Shown here: positions 28,164 to 38,536 of the stretch, one piece after another | How positions within the stretch are numbered: the first letter of the stretch is position 1 | How the letters are laid out: each line of letters starts with the position of its first letter | Assembly (NCBI RefSeq): GCF_000017265.1 | Contig: NC_011144.1 | Coordinates: forward strand, 1,116,001-1,180,000 | Reading direction: 5' to 3' | Length of the DNA stretch: 64,000 nucleotides | Source: Phenylobacterium zucineum HLK1 | GTDB lineage: Bacteria; Pseudomonadota; Alphaproteobacteria; Caulobacterales; Caulobacteraceae | The notes under the pieces: model-generated | The model's input: only the letters and a program-made list of their open reading frames with translations | Told to the model about the DNA's origin: nothing | The model's database searches: none | Program-made: the position numbers and the translations under genes

Positions 28164-28790
28164 ATGCAGCTCGTGATCGGGACGAAGAAGTGGTCCACCT
28201 GGTCGATGCGGCCGTGGCTGGTGCTGAAGCGGGCGGGGATCGCCTTCGAGGAGGTGCTGATCGAGCTGCGGCAGGAGAACGACCGCACGTTCGAGCAGAT
28301 CCGGCCGCACTCGCCCTCCGGGCTGGTGCCGGCGCTGAAGCTGGATGACGGAACCGTGATCGTGGATTCGCTGGCGATCAGCGAGTGGGCGGCCGAGCAG
28401 GTCCCGGCGCTGTGGCCGAAGGACCCCGTGGCGCGGGCGCTGGCCAGGGCCGCGGCGGCCGAGATGCATTCGGGATTCGCCTCGCTGCGCGGGGAGTGCC
28501 CGATGGACCTGGCCGCCCAGCCCCGGGACGTGGAGCTGTCGGAGGCCACGCACCGGAACATCCGCCGGATCGTCGAGCTGTGGACGGGGATGCTGGACCG
28601 CTTCGGCGGGCCGTTCCTGGCGGGCGAGTGGTCGGTGGCCGACGCCTTCTACACGCCGGTGGCGACGCGCTTCCGCACCTACGGCGTGCGGCTCTCCGAC
28701 TTCGGCGACGACGGGCGGGCGGGGGCCTACGCCGCGCGCCTGCTGGAGCAGCCGGAGTTCCTGGACTGGGAGCGGGCGGCGCAGGGATGA
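28164..28790 (+). CDS. Glutathione S-transferase family protein
   Basis: A 208-residue protein. The thioredoxin-like N-terminal domain includes the WSMRPWLVLKRAGIAFEEV start with a Ser/Thr-rich active-site region, the cis-Pro motif SGLVPALKLDDG and DSLAISEWAAE for glutathione contacts. The all-helical C-terminal domain contains GGPFLAGEWSVADAFYTPV with the conserved N-cap Asp. Probable detoxification enzyme; substrate unknown. It overlaps the following DUF1697 gene by ATGA. Confidence 0.93.
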   Translation: MQLVIGTKKWSTWSMRPWLVLKRAGIAFEEVLIELRQENDRTFEQIRPHSPSGLVPALKLDDGTVIVDSLAISEWAAEQVPALWPKDPVARALARAAAAEMHSGFASLRGECPMDLAAQPRDVELSEATHRNIRRIVELWTGMLDRFGGPFLAGEWSVADAFYTPVATRFRTYGVRLSDFGDDGRAGAYAARLLEQPEFLDWERAAQG

Positions 28791-29320
28791 GGCCATTGGC
28801 GGTGCTGCTGCGGGCGGTGAACGTCGGCGGCCGGACGCTGAAGATGGACGAGTGGCGCGCGCTGCTGGCGGCCGAGGGGTTCGAGGAGCCCGAGACCCTG
28901 CTGGCCAGCGGCAATGCGGTGGTGATCAGCGCCGAGCCGGCGGCGGCGGTGGAGGACAAGGTGGCCGCGGCGCTCCAGCGCGAGCTGGGCCTGGCCGCCG
29001 AGGCGTTCGTGCGCGACCTCGGCCAGCTGGAGGCGACGATCGCGGCCAATCCCTTCGCCGACTTCGCGCAGGAGAGCCCCTCGAAGCTGATGGCGGTGTT
29101 CCTGAAGGGCGAGGCGCCGCAGGACCTCTCGCCGCTGGAGCGGTACGCCACGATGGGCGAGCGGTTCGCGCCGGGGCCGGGCTGCCTCTACATCGCCTAT
29201 CCGGAAGGGGCGGGGCGCTCGAAGCTGGCGAACGCGAAGCCGCCCGGCGGGCCGGGGACGGCGCGCAACTGGAACACGGTGCGCAGGCTGGCGGAGCGTC
29301 TGGCGCAGCTGGCGCGTTGA
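28787..29320 (+). CDS. DUF1697 family protein
   Basis: A 177-residue protein. The N-terminus VLLRAVNVGGRTLKMDEWRALL and the later LLASGNAVV, IAANPF and C-terminal GTARNWNTVRRL are the conserved landmarks of DUF1697. No biochemical role is established for the family. It is translationally coupled to the GST by a 4-bp overlap. Confidence 0.9.
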   Translation: MRPLAVLLRAVNVGGRTLKMDEWRALLAAEGFEEPETLLASGNAVVISAEPAAAVEDKVAAALQRELGLAAEAFVRDLGQLEATIAANPFADFAQESPSKLMAVFLKGEAPQDLSPLERYATMGERFAPGPGCLYIAYPEGAGRSKLANAKPPGGPGTARNWNTVRRLAERLAQLAR

Positions 29321-29352
29321 GGCGGGGACCAATGGAGGAAGGGACCCCCCGC

Positions 29353-29619
29353 ATGAAGACCGCCCCGCTCGCGATCGCCGCCGCCGCCGCGATGACCCTG
29401 GGCCTAGCCGCCTGCGAACGGCCGACCGGCACCGCGCCGGAAGGTTCCGAGGTGGGGGCGGCGATGCCCGACACCTCGCAGCCGCGGAACGCCGACCCGC
29501 TGATGACCGCCCCCGACGCGGGCCAGACCGGCGTGGTGCCGCCGGAAGGGCCGCCGGCGGTCGCCGAGACGCCGCCGACCGGCACGGCGGGCGGGGTCGC
29601 CCAGCCGACGCCGCAGTAG
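29353..29619 (+). CDS. Small Pro/Thr/Ala-rich lipoprotein
   Basis: 88 residues. Signal MKTAPLAIAAAAAMTLGLAAC with lipobox LAAC; the mature peptide is low-complexity and Pro/Ala/Thr/Gly-rich with no domain. An AGGAAGGG site lies upstream of ATG 29353. Function unknown; probably anchored in the envelope. Confidence 0.7.
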   Translation: MKTAPLAIAAAAAMTLGLAACERPTGTAPEGSEVGAAMPDTSQPRNADPLMTAPDAGQTGVVPPEGPPAVAETPPTGTAGGVAQPTPQ

Positions 29620-29622
29620 GGC

Positions 29623-30717
29623 CTAGCGGCCGGCCAGCCGGCGCACGGCGGGGCCGGCCTCGTACCAGCCCCGCGTGCGGTTCACGATCGCCACGACGCT
29701 GAGCATCACCGGCACCTCGATCAGCACGCCCACGACGGTGGCCAGCGCCGCGCCCGAGCGGAAGCCGAACAGGCCGATGGCCGCGGCGACCGCCAGCTCG
29801 AAGAAGTTGCTGGCGCCGATCAGGGCCGAGGGCCCGGCGACGCAGTGCGCCTCGCCGGTCCAGCGGTTCAGCAGGTAGGCGAGGCCGGCGTTGAAGTAGA
29901 CCTGGATCAGGATCGGCACCGCCAGCAGCGCGATCACCGCCGGCTGGGCCAGGATCTGCTCGCCCTGGAAGCCGAACAGCAGGACGAGGGTCGCCAGCAG
30001 GGCGGCCAGGGAGGCCGGGCCGATCGCCGCCAGCGCCCGCTGCAGCCCCGCCTCGCCCCCGGACTCTCCGCCGCGGCGCAGGAGGGCCGCGCGCAGGCCC
30101 TGCGCGAGGATCACCGGGACGACGATGTAGAGCCCCACCGACAGCAGCAGCGTCTGCCACGGCACGACGATGGCCGACAGGCCCAGCAGCAGGCCGACGA
30201 TCGGGGCGAAGGCGACCACCATGATGGCGTCGTTCACCGCCACCTGGCTGAGGGTGAAGTTCGGCTCGCCTCGGCACAGGTTCGACCAGACGAACACCAT
30301 GGCCGTGCAGGGGGCGGCGGCCAGCAGGATCAGGCCGGCGATGTAGGAGGGGATCTCGCCGGCCGGCAGCCAGGGGCGGAACAGCCAGCCGATGAACACC
30401 GCGCCCAGCAGGGCCATGGAGAAGGGCTTCACCGCCCAGTTGACGAACAGGGTCACGCCGATGCCGCGCCAGTGGCGGCCGACCTGGCGCAGGGCGCCGA
30501 AATCGACCTTCATCAGCATGGGCACGATCATCAGCCAGATGAGGCCGGCGACCGGCAGGTTGACCTGGGCCACCTCCATCGCGCCGATGGCCCGGAAGGC
30601 GGCGGGGAACAGCTGGCCGAGCGCGATCCCGGCGACGATGCAGAGGGCGACCCACAGGGTCAGCCAGCGCTCGAACAGGGACATCGGCTTGGGCGCCGGA
30701 AGGGCGGCGGCGGTCAT
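29623..30717 (-). CDS. acr3: Arsenite efflux transporter ACR3
   Basis: A 364-residue, ten-helix permease of the ACR3 family that pumps arsenite out of the cell. The essential cysteine motif AAPCTAMVFVWSNLCRG lies near residue 135, with NFTLSQVAVNDAIM and the late-helix GASNFFELAVAAAIGLFG. It is the last gene of the arsI-arsR-acr3 unit and overlaps arsR by ATGA. Confidence 0.95.
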   Translation of the reverse strand: MTAAALPAPKPMSLFERWLTLWVALCIVAGIALGQLFPAAFRAIGAMEVAQVNLPVAGLIWLMIVPMLMKVDFGALRQVGRHWRGIGVTLFVNWAVKPFSMALLGAVFIGWLFRPWLPAGEIPSYIAGLILLAAAPCTAMVFVWSNLCRGEPNFTLSQVAVNDAIMVVAFAPIVGLLLGLSAIVVPWQTLLLSVGLYIVVPVILAQGLRAALLRRGGESGGEAGLQRALAAIGPASLAALLATLVLLFGFQGEQILAQPAVIALLAVPILIQVYFNAGLAYLLNRWTGEAHCVAGPSALIGASNFFELAVAAAIGLFGFRSGAALATVVGVLIEVPVMLSVVAIVNRTRGWYEAGPAVRRLAGR

Positions 30718-31055
30718 GGGGCGTCGCAGGCGCGGCCGGCCGCCTCGGCGAGCGGCGCGCAGATCTCGGGCTTGCCGGCGCAGCAGTCCTCCATGAGGAA
30801 GGCCAGCAGGCCGCGCATCTGGTCGTAGCCGGCGGTGTAGATGATCGAGCGGCCCTCGCGGCGGGACGCGGCGAGCCCGGCGGCGGCGAGGATGCCGAGG
30901 TTGGTGGACAGGGTGTTCGGCAGGGCGCCGGTGGCCCGGGCGATTTCGCCCGCGGCCATGCCCTCGGCGCCCGCCCGGACCAGCAGCCGGAAGATCTCCA
31001 GCCGGCTGGGATGGGCGAGCGCGCTCAGGGCCTGGATGGCGGTGTCGGATTCCAT
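30714..31055 (-). CDS. arsR: Arsenic-responsive repressor ArsR
   Basis: A 113-residue winged-helix repressor. ALAHPSRLEIFRLLV and IARATGALPNTLSTNLGIL form the DNA-binding core. The arsenite site appears to be the C-terminal trio Cys91, Cys92 and Cys99 (EDCCAGKPEIC), the arrangement of the Acidithiobacillus-type ArsR rather than the classical ELCVCDL. It should repress the unit until arsenite or an organoarsenical binds. Confidence 0.94.
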   Translation of the reverse strand: MESDTAIQALSALAHPSRLEIFRLLVRAGAEGMAAGEIARATGALPNTLSTNLGILAAAGLAASRREGRSIIYTAGYDQMRGLLAFLMEDCCAGKPEICAPLAEAAGRACDAP

Positions 31056-31104
31056 GTTTCGGGAATGCCAGAACCGTCGAAACGAGCCAAGCGAAGGTTT
31101 CGTG

Positions 31105-31569
31105 TCAGCCGCAGCAGCTGGACGTCGCCGCGACGGGCGCGGCTACGGCGGCGGGGGCGAGCTTCGCCTGCGCCTCCTCCGGAGACTCCCCGTATGTCGT
31201 GGCCTCGCCGAAGGTGAAGAACGTCTCCCAGCGCAGGCCCGCCGGATCGGACACCCAGCTCTTGTCGGAGCGGGCGTAGCAGCAGGTCGTGGCCTCCTGG
31301 TCGAAGGTCTCGGCGCCGGCGGCCTTGAGCCGGCCGGCCAGCTCGGCGAGCTCGGCGGCGCTGTCCACCTGGACGCCCACGTGGTCGAGGCCGGCGGCCC
31401 CGGTGGAGGCGGCGCGGGTGGAGATGGCGAAGTTCACGCGCGGATCGTCCAGCATCCACTTGGCGTAATCGTCCTTCACGACCGACGGCTGGGCGCCGAA
31501 CAGGGTGGCGTAGAAGGCGATCGACTTGTCGAGGTCGGGCACGTTGACGTGCAGGTGCAGGCGCTTCAT
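31105..31569 (-). CDS. arsI: ArsI C-As lyase
   Basis: A 154-residue vicinal-oxygen-chelate dioxygenase that breaks the carbon-arsenic bond of trivalent organoarsenicals such as MAs(III). Metal ligands His5, His63 (LDHVGVQV) and Glu115 (RWETFF), and the substrate-binding pair Cys96-Cys97 (ATTCCYARSDKSW), are all present at the expected places. The tail ends in SSCCG, an extra Cys pair. The product arsenite would then be exported by ACR3. Cadmium-induced CadI-like proteins are the close alternative name. First gene of the unit; ATG 31569. Confidence 0.93.
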   Translation of the reverse strand: MKRLHLHVNVPDLDKSIAFYATLFGAQPSVVKDDYAKWMLDDPRVNFAISTRAASTGAAGLDHVGVQVDSAAELAELAGRLKAAGAETFDQEATTCCYARSDKSWVSDPAGLRWETFFTFGEATTYGESPEEAQAKLAPAAVAAPVAATSSCCG

Positions 31570-31583
31570 GTGCGGCTCCAAGG

Positions 31584-31607
31584 TTCAATAATTCGAGAAA
31601 TATAGAA
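31584..31607 (-). promoter_or_regulatory. Probable ArsR operator
   Basis: TTCAATAATT-cgag-AAATATAGAA, an imperfect dyad (8 of 10 positions paired) in an AT-rich patch 15 bp upstream of the arsI start. Its position and ATA-rich character match ArsR/SmtB operators. It would control arsI-arsR-acr3. Confidence 0.65.
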
Positions 31608-31703
31608 TAATGGGCGGCTGTCAACGGCCGTCGGACGGGCCGTTGTCGGGACGGGCGTGCGATCTTCGTCCTAGGGTGAGAGCAGCAGACGAAGGAGGCT
31701 CGC

Positions 31704-32057
31704 ATGCCCTACGTGGACGGTTTCGTGCTGGCGGTGCCGAAGGCCAATCTCGAGGCCTACAAGGAGATGGCGAGGCTGGGCGCGCAGGTGTGGATGGAGC
31801 ACGGCGCGCTGTCGTACGTGGAGTGCCTGGCCGACGACGTGCCCTACGGCGAACTGACCTCGTTCCCGCGCGCCGTGCAGGCCAAGGACGACGAGGTGGT
31901 GGTGTTCTCGTGGGCCACCTATCCGGACCGGGCGGCGCGCGACGCCACCATGGCCAAGGTGATGGCCGACCCGCGCCTGAAGAGCGACCCGGCGACCATG
32001 CCCTTCGACGGCAAGCGGATGATCTGGGGCGGGTTCGAGAGCTTCGTGGCGGTGTAA
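31704..32057 (+). CDS. DUF1428 family protein (YbaA-like)
   Basis: A 117-residue ferredoxin-like-fold protein. MPYVDGFVLAVPKANLEAYK and VEWxECLxDDVP-like text (YVECLADDVPYGELTSFP), then FDGKRMIWGGFE, define the family. The biochemical role is unknown. It is divergent from the arsenic unit with about 130 bp between starts; the C-rich tandem repeat begins 5 bases after its stop. Confidence 0.93.
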   Translation: MPYVDGFVLAVPKANLEAYKEMARLGAQVWMEHGALSYVECLADDVPYGELTSFPRAVQAKDDEVVVFSWATYPDRAARDATMAKVMADPRLKSDPATMPFDGKRMIWGGFESFVAV

Positions 32058-32061
32058 GGGG

Positions 32062-32609
32062 GGGCTTGCCGGCGGCTCGGAGCGTGGGGCCGGCCCCCTC
32101 CACCGCTATCGCGGTCCCCCTCCCCCGATGGGGGAGGAGGGTGCGGCTTCGGCGCCCGCCTGAGGGTCGCCTTGGGAGCGTAGATGGACGGGCAGGCTGT
32201 CCCCCTCCTCCCCCCTCGGGGGAGGGGGACCATGCGCAGCATGGTGGTGGGGGCTTGCCGGGTGCTCGGAGCGTGGGGCCGGCCCCCTCCACCGCTATCG
32301 CGGTCCCCCTCCCCCGATGGGGGAGGAAGGTGCGGCTTCGGCGCCCGGCTGAGGGTCGCCTTGGGAGCGTAGATGGGCGGGCAGGCTGTCGCCCTCCTCC
32401 CCCCTCGGGGGAGGGGGACCATGCGCAGCATGGTGGTGGGGGCTTGCCGGGTGCTCGGAGCGTGGGGCCGGCCCCCTCCACCGCTATCGCGGTCCCCCTC
32501 CCCCGATGGGGGAGGAGGGCGCGGCTTCGGCGCCCGGCTGAGGGTCGCCTTGGGAGCGTAGATGGACGGGCAGGCTGTCCCCCTCCTCCCCCCTCGGGGG
32601 AGGAGGGGG
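32062..32609. repeat. 189-bp tandem repeat, about 2.9 copies, of the dispersed C-rich repeat
   Basis: GGGCTTGCCGG recurs at 32062, 32251 and 32440, exactly 189 bases apart; the third unit is cut short at the final hairpin. Each unit contains, in order: GGGGCCGG, CCACCGCTATCGCGG, the CCTCCCCC-gat-GGGGGAGG hairpin, about 25 bases containing GGCTTCGGCGCCCG, GGTCGCCTTGGGAGCGTAGATGG, a second C/G hairpin and CCATGCgcaGCATGG. Open frames crossing it are by-products of the 189 (3 x 63) periodicity. It fills the whole gap between DUF1428 and the HWE kinase. Confidence 0.92.
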
Positions 32610-32615
32610 CGGGCG

Positions 32616-34511
32616 TCAGCGGGCGAGGGGGGCGCGGAGGCGGCAGACGACGCCTTCGGGGCGGTAGTCGAGTTCGGCGGGGGCGCCGAGTTCGGCGGCG
32701 AGGCCCTGGATCAGCAGGCGCGAGCCGAAGCCGGAGCCCCGGCCTTCCGGCGGGGTGACGGGCGGGCCGCCGGTCTCGCGCCATTCCAGCTCGACGGCGT
32801 CTCCGGCCGGGGCGAAGCGCCAGGCCACGGCGACGCGGCCGCCGGGGACGGAGAGGGCGCCGTACTTCACCGCGTTGGTGGCGAGCTCGTGCAGCGCCAT
32901 GGAGACGGCGAGCGCCACGTTCGGCGCGACCCGGGCGGTGGGGCCCTCCAGAAGGACGCGCGGCGCCTGCGGGTCGTTGTAGGGCCGCACCGCCTCGCGG
33001 GCGATCTCGGACAGCTCGGCGCTCTCCCAGTTCTCGCGGGTCAGGACGTTGTGGGCGGCCGAGAGCGCCAGGAGCCGGTCGGTGAACCGGTCGCGGGCCT
33101 CGCGGGTGACCATCCCCTCGCGCAGGGTCTGGTGGGCCAGCGACTGGACGGTGGCCAGGGTGTTCTTCACCCGGTGGTTCAGCTCGTTGATGAGCAGCTG
33201 CTGGCGCTCCTGGGCGCGGCGGGCGTCGGTGACGTCCATGGCGATGCCGACATAGCCCTGGAAGGCGCCCGAGGAGTCGAACCGGGGCTGGGAGGACGCC
33301 CGCATCCAGCGGTACTGGCCATCGGCGCCGCGGAAGCGGGCGGTCCAGTTGAAGGGCGTCAGCTCGGCGAGCGCGGCCTCGCGCACCGGGCCGACCCGCT
33401 GGAGGTCCTCGGGATGCATCAGGGCGAGCCAGGCGTTCCCCATCAGCTCTTCCGGGGACTTGCCCGCCAGCTCGCTGAAGGCGCGGTTGACGAACTCGAT
33501 GCCGCCGGCGGCGCTGGTCACCCAGACGGGGGCCGGGGCGCTGTCGGCCATGGCGCGGAAGCGGGCCTCGCTCTCGCGCAGGGCGATCTCGGAGCGGGCG
33601 CGGCCCAGGGCCGACCAGGTGCGGGCGGCGACGTCCTCGGCCAGGGCCACGTCCTCGGGCGTCCAGGCGTGGGGCTCGGGGCAGCTGGAGAAGACGAAGG
33701 CCTCGAGCCGGCCCTCGCGCACCAGCGGCACGTCGAGCAGGGCGCCCACCTGCACGCCGCGGTAGCCTTCGGCGAAGGCGGCGGTGCGCGGATCGGTGGT
33801 CACGTCCCGGATCAACAGCGGGCGGTCGGCCTTGAGCGTCGCGAGCGCCTCGGAGCCGAAGATGTCGAGGGAGAGGGTGACGCCGGTGAGGCGCTCGACG
33901 TCGCCGCGGCTCCAGTCGCCGAGGATGACCATCCGCGCGCCGTCCTCGCTGATCTGGGCGTAGCCGGTGCGGGCCGCGCCGAGCCGCTCGCCCAGCAGGC
34001 GCGCGGCGGCGGCGAGGATCTGCTCGGGATCGGAGAGGGCGCGCAGGGTGTCGGCGACCTCGAGCATGAAGGCGCGGCGGCTCTCGAGCTGGGCCAGGCG
34101 CTCGGCCTGGGCGCGTTCGCGCTGGGCCTGCGCCCGCCGCTCGGTCACGTCGCGGAAGTTCAGGCAGAGCCCGTCGTGCAGCGGGAAGACGCGGAACTGC
34201 AGCCAGCGGCCGGGATGCAGGTCGGAGGGGACCTCCTCCTCGGCGGTGATCCGCTCGGCCATCGCCCGGGCGAGGAAGCGCCGCAGGGCGCCCTCGGGCG
34301 GGTTGTCGACGAGGTCCCAGATGACCTGGCCGAGCGCGGTCTCGGGATCGAGGCCCAGGTGGGTCGCGGCGGCGCGGTTGCAGTAGGTGATCCGCCAGGC
34401 GAGGTCGAAGGTGATGAATCCTTCGCCCAGGCCGTCGAGGATGTCGGCGACCCGGCGCTCCAGATCGCCGGCGGCCGTCGGGCCGGGCTGAGGCGCGATG
34501 GTCTGCGAAAT
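32616..34511 (-). CDS. HWE-type sensor histidine kinase (PAS-GAF-PAS)
   Basis: About 631 residues from 34511. Domains: PAS (about 15-130), GAF (about 150-295), PAS (about 305-425), HWE kinase core with phospho-acceptor His near 445 (LNELNHRVKNTLATVQSLAH-like: INELNHRVKNTLA), then an ATPase domain (LALHELATNAVKYGALS, GSGFGSRLLIQGL). It has no membrane helices, so it is a cytoplasmic sensor; HWE/HisKA_2 kinases often signal to the general stress response or light. No ATG/GTG/TTG lies at the natural N-terminus: ATT 34511 has GAGGGGGG seven bases upstream and an EcfG-like promoter before that. A GTG at 34751 is in frame but its leader looks non-coding. Confidence 0.88.
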   Translation of the reverse strand: MSQTIAPQPGPTAAGDLERRVADILDGLGEGFITFDLAWRITYCNRAAATHLGLDPETALGQVIWDLVDNPPEGALRRFLARAMAERITAEEEVPSDLHPGRWLQFRVFPLHDGLCLNFRDVTERRAQAQRERAQAERLAQLESRRAFMLEVADTLRALSDPEQILAAAARLLGERLGAARTGYAQISEDGARMVILGDWSRGDVERLTGVTLSLDIFGSEALATLKADRPLLIRDVTTDPRTAAFAEGYRGVQVGALLDVPLVREGRLEAFVFSSCPEPHAWTPEDVALAEDVAARTWSALGRARSEIALRESEARFRAMADSAPAPVWVTSAAGGIEFVNRAFSELAGKSPEELMGNAWLALMHPEDLQRVGPVREAALAELTPFNWTARFRGADGQYRWMRASSQPRFDSSGAFQGYVGIAMDVTDARRAQERQQLLINELNHRVKNTLATVQSLAHQTLREGMVTREARDRFTDRLLALSAAHNVLTRENWESAELSEIAREAVRPYNDPQAPRVLLEGPTARVAPNVALAVSMALHELATNAVKYGALSVPGGRVAVAWRFAPAGDAVELEWRETGGPPVTPPEGRGSGFGSRLLIQGLAAELGAPAELDYRPEGVVCRLRAPLAR

Positions 34512-34542
34512 GGCCGTTCCCCCCTCGAACCAGCTGCACCGT

Positions 34543-34567
34543 AACGCGTCCGCGGAACCCGCGTTCC
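34543..34567 (-). promoter_or_regulatory. EcfG-type promoter of the HWE kinase
   Basis: On the minus strand, GGAAC (34567-34563), exactly 16 bases, then CGTT (34546-34543), a full match to the alphaproteobacterial general-stress sigma consensus. Transcription would begin about 20-25 bases before the ATT start proposed for the kinase. Confidence 0.55.
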
Positions 34568-34842
34568 GCCCTGAGCCTCGCACGCGGGAGGCGGGCCCGG
34601 CGAGGGGGTTCGTCGTGGGGCGAATGGACGCTGGGGCGGGGCGTGAGAAAAAATGCGACGGCGGCGGGAACGCCGAATCCGGAACGGCGTTTTCCGATCC
34701 GACCGCACGAAGCCCCCCCCCGCGTGACGGTCGGAAAGGCCGGCTCCGCACACTCCCCTCGCATTCCCCTGGACCCGAGCGGAGCCGGCCGATTTCCCCC
34801 TGACAGTCGACGATTGGACGCGGTGCGTGACGCATCACGCAC

Positions 34843-34972
34843 CTCCTCCCCCATCGGGGTGGGGGAGCATGCGCAGCATGGTGGTGGGGGCTCGCCACCT
34901 AGCTCGGCGGATGGGGCCGGCCCCCTCCACCGCTATCGCGGTCCCCCTCCCCCGATGGGGGAGGAGGGGGGC
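34843..34972. repeat. C-rich repeat copy forming the 3' end of the DUF559 gene
   Basis: It contains the CCTCCTCCCCC hairpin, CATGCGCAGCATG, GGGGCCGG, CCACCGCTATCGCGG and the CCTCCCCC-gat-GGGGGAGG hairpin in the order of the 189-bp units. Its right part encodes the last residues and stop of the DUF559 protein (tail SSPIGGGGPR). Confidence 0.88.
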
Positions 34973-35325
34973 GGGCGTCGACGGGCTTCGGCGGCGATGG
35001 CGCGCAGGGCGGCGTCCATGTCCTCCAGGACGAGGCTGGCCGAGAGGCGCAGGGTGCGGATCCCGCGGGCGGCGAGCCAGGCGTCGCGCTCGGCGTCGCG
35101 TTCCTGGGCGCGGCCGAGCCAGTGGCGCTGGCCGTCGACCTCGACGCAGAGGGCGGCGGCCTCGCAGTAGAAGTCGAGCACGTAGGAACCGATCGGGTGT
35201 TGGCGGCGGAAGCGGAGGCCGTCGAGGGCCTTGCCGCGCAGGACGCGCCACAGCCGGACCTCGGGCGGGGTCATCCGCCGCCGCAGGGCGCGCGCCCGGC
35301 CCACGGTCGCCTTCGGTGCGTACAT
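34933..35325 (-). CDS. DUF559 nuclease-like protein inside a repeat cassette
   Basis: A 130-residue protein of the DUF559 group, a Vsr/restriction-endonuclease-like fold. MTPPEVRLWRVLRGKALDGL is followed by FRRQHPIGSYVLDFYC, with the PD-type Asp, and CVEVDGQRHW with the ExD/Q pair, so the catalytic positions look intact. The start MYAPKATVGRA and the tail PPPSSPIGGGGPR are both encoded by the flanking repeats, which also occur elsewhere without the middle of this gene. The function of the family is unproven; DNA cleavage and repeat mobility are inferred. Confidence 0.85.
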   Translation of the reverse strand: MYAPKATVGRARALRRRMTPPEVRLWRVLRGKALDGLRFRRQHPIGSYVLDFYCEAAALCVEVDGQRHWLGRAQERDAERDAWLAARGIRTLRLSASLVLEDMDAALRAIAAEARRRPPPSSPIGGGGPR

Positions 35326-35476
35326 GGAGGGGCAGGCTATCACCCTCCTCCCCCGACGGGGGAGGGGGACCATGCGCAGCATGGTGGTGGGGGCTTGCCG
35401 GGGGCTCGGAGCGTGGGGCCGGCCCCCTCCACCGCTTCGCGGTCCCCCTCCCCCGAGGGGGGAGGAGGGGTGGGGG
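35305..35476. repeat. C-rich repeat copy forming the 5' end of the DUF559 gene
   Basis: It runs from GGTCGCCTTCGGTGCGTAC (DUF559 codons 1-7) through GGGGCAGGCTATC, the CCTCCCCC-type hairpin, CCATGCgcaGCATGG, GGGGGCTTGCCGG, GGGGCCGG, CCACCGCTTCGCGG and a last hairpin, in the same order as the 189-bp units. The remaining gap 35477-35662 shows nothing recognisable. Confidence 0.88.
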
Positions 35477-35662
35477 GGAGAGGAAGGGGGGTGGGCCCCG
35501 GCGCTCGGAGCTTCGCCGGGGCCCGGCGACGGGGGGAAGCTGGTCACGTCCCTCGAAGTCCCGTCGCGGCGCCACAACCGGGGGTCGAAGGGCATTGTTC
35601 CGGGCCGACCGATGAAATGTGGAGCGGGAACGGCAGGGGCCGGTCGCTCGTTTGGGCGCCCG

Positions 35663-35878
35663 ATGCGTGAACCCGATCCTCAAAGGAGCGCCGCGCTGCG
35701 GCTGCTGATCGGCGCGGCCCTGGCCGCGGCGCTGGGGTCGAGCGCCGGGGCGGCGCTGCGGCCGGCGCCGGCCGAACGGGGCGGGCCGGCGGCGCCGCAG
35801 CAGATCTACCTGGACGGGGTGGCGCTGAGCGCCGCCGAGCAGTCCGGGGGCGGCTGGCCGGCGCGGGCGCGGAGCTAA
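35663..35878 (+). CDS. Small exported hypothetical protein
   Basis: 71 residues: basic N-terminus, hydrophobic core LRLLIGAALAAALGSSAGAAL, then a short polar tail with QQIYLDGVALSAAEQSGGGW. It looks like a Sec signal or single-span anchor. The ribosome-binding site is weak, and no family is recognised. It lies 61 bp upstream of the MASE1 kinase on the same strand. Confidence 0.45.
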   Translation: MREPDPQRSAALRLLIGAALAAALGSSAGAALRPAPAERGGPAAPQQIYLDGVALSAAEQSGGGWPARARS

Positions 35879-35939
35879 AGCCGCCCCCGCTGCCCCCGCG
35901 TTAACGGAATAGAGGGGCGTTGCGCGGTCCAGTTGAGGG

Positions 35940-38441
<2,502 letters not shown>

Positions 38442-38536
38442 GGCCGGGCGGAACAAAACCGACGCGGGAACATCATTTGCAGTTGTCAAGCTGGCGGCGG
38501 CGCGCTTCGCTCGTCGGTTCGAAGAAGGCCTCACGC

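Noticed and set aside
32184..32561. Tandem identical 62-residue open frames
   Set aside because: They arise from the 189-bp (63-codon) repeat period, lack ribosome-binding sites and encode Arg/Gly/Pro-rich sequence from C/G hairpins.
32062..32609. CRISPR array
   Set aside because: The 189-bp units are continuous near-identical copies with no unique spacers, and no cas genes are present.
38464..38495. EcfG promoter before the small gene at 38537
   Set aside because: GGGAAC is present at 38468 but no CGTT or GTT lies at 16-18 bases.
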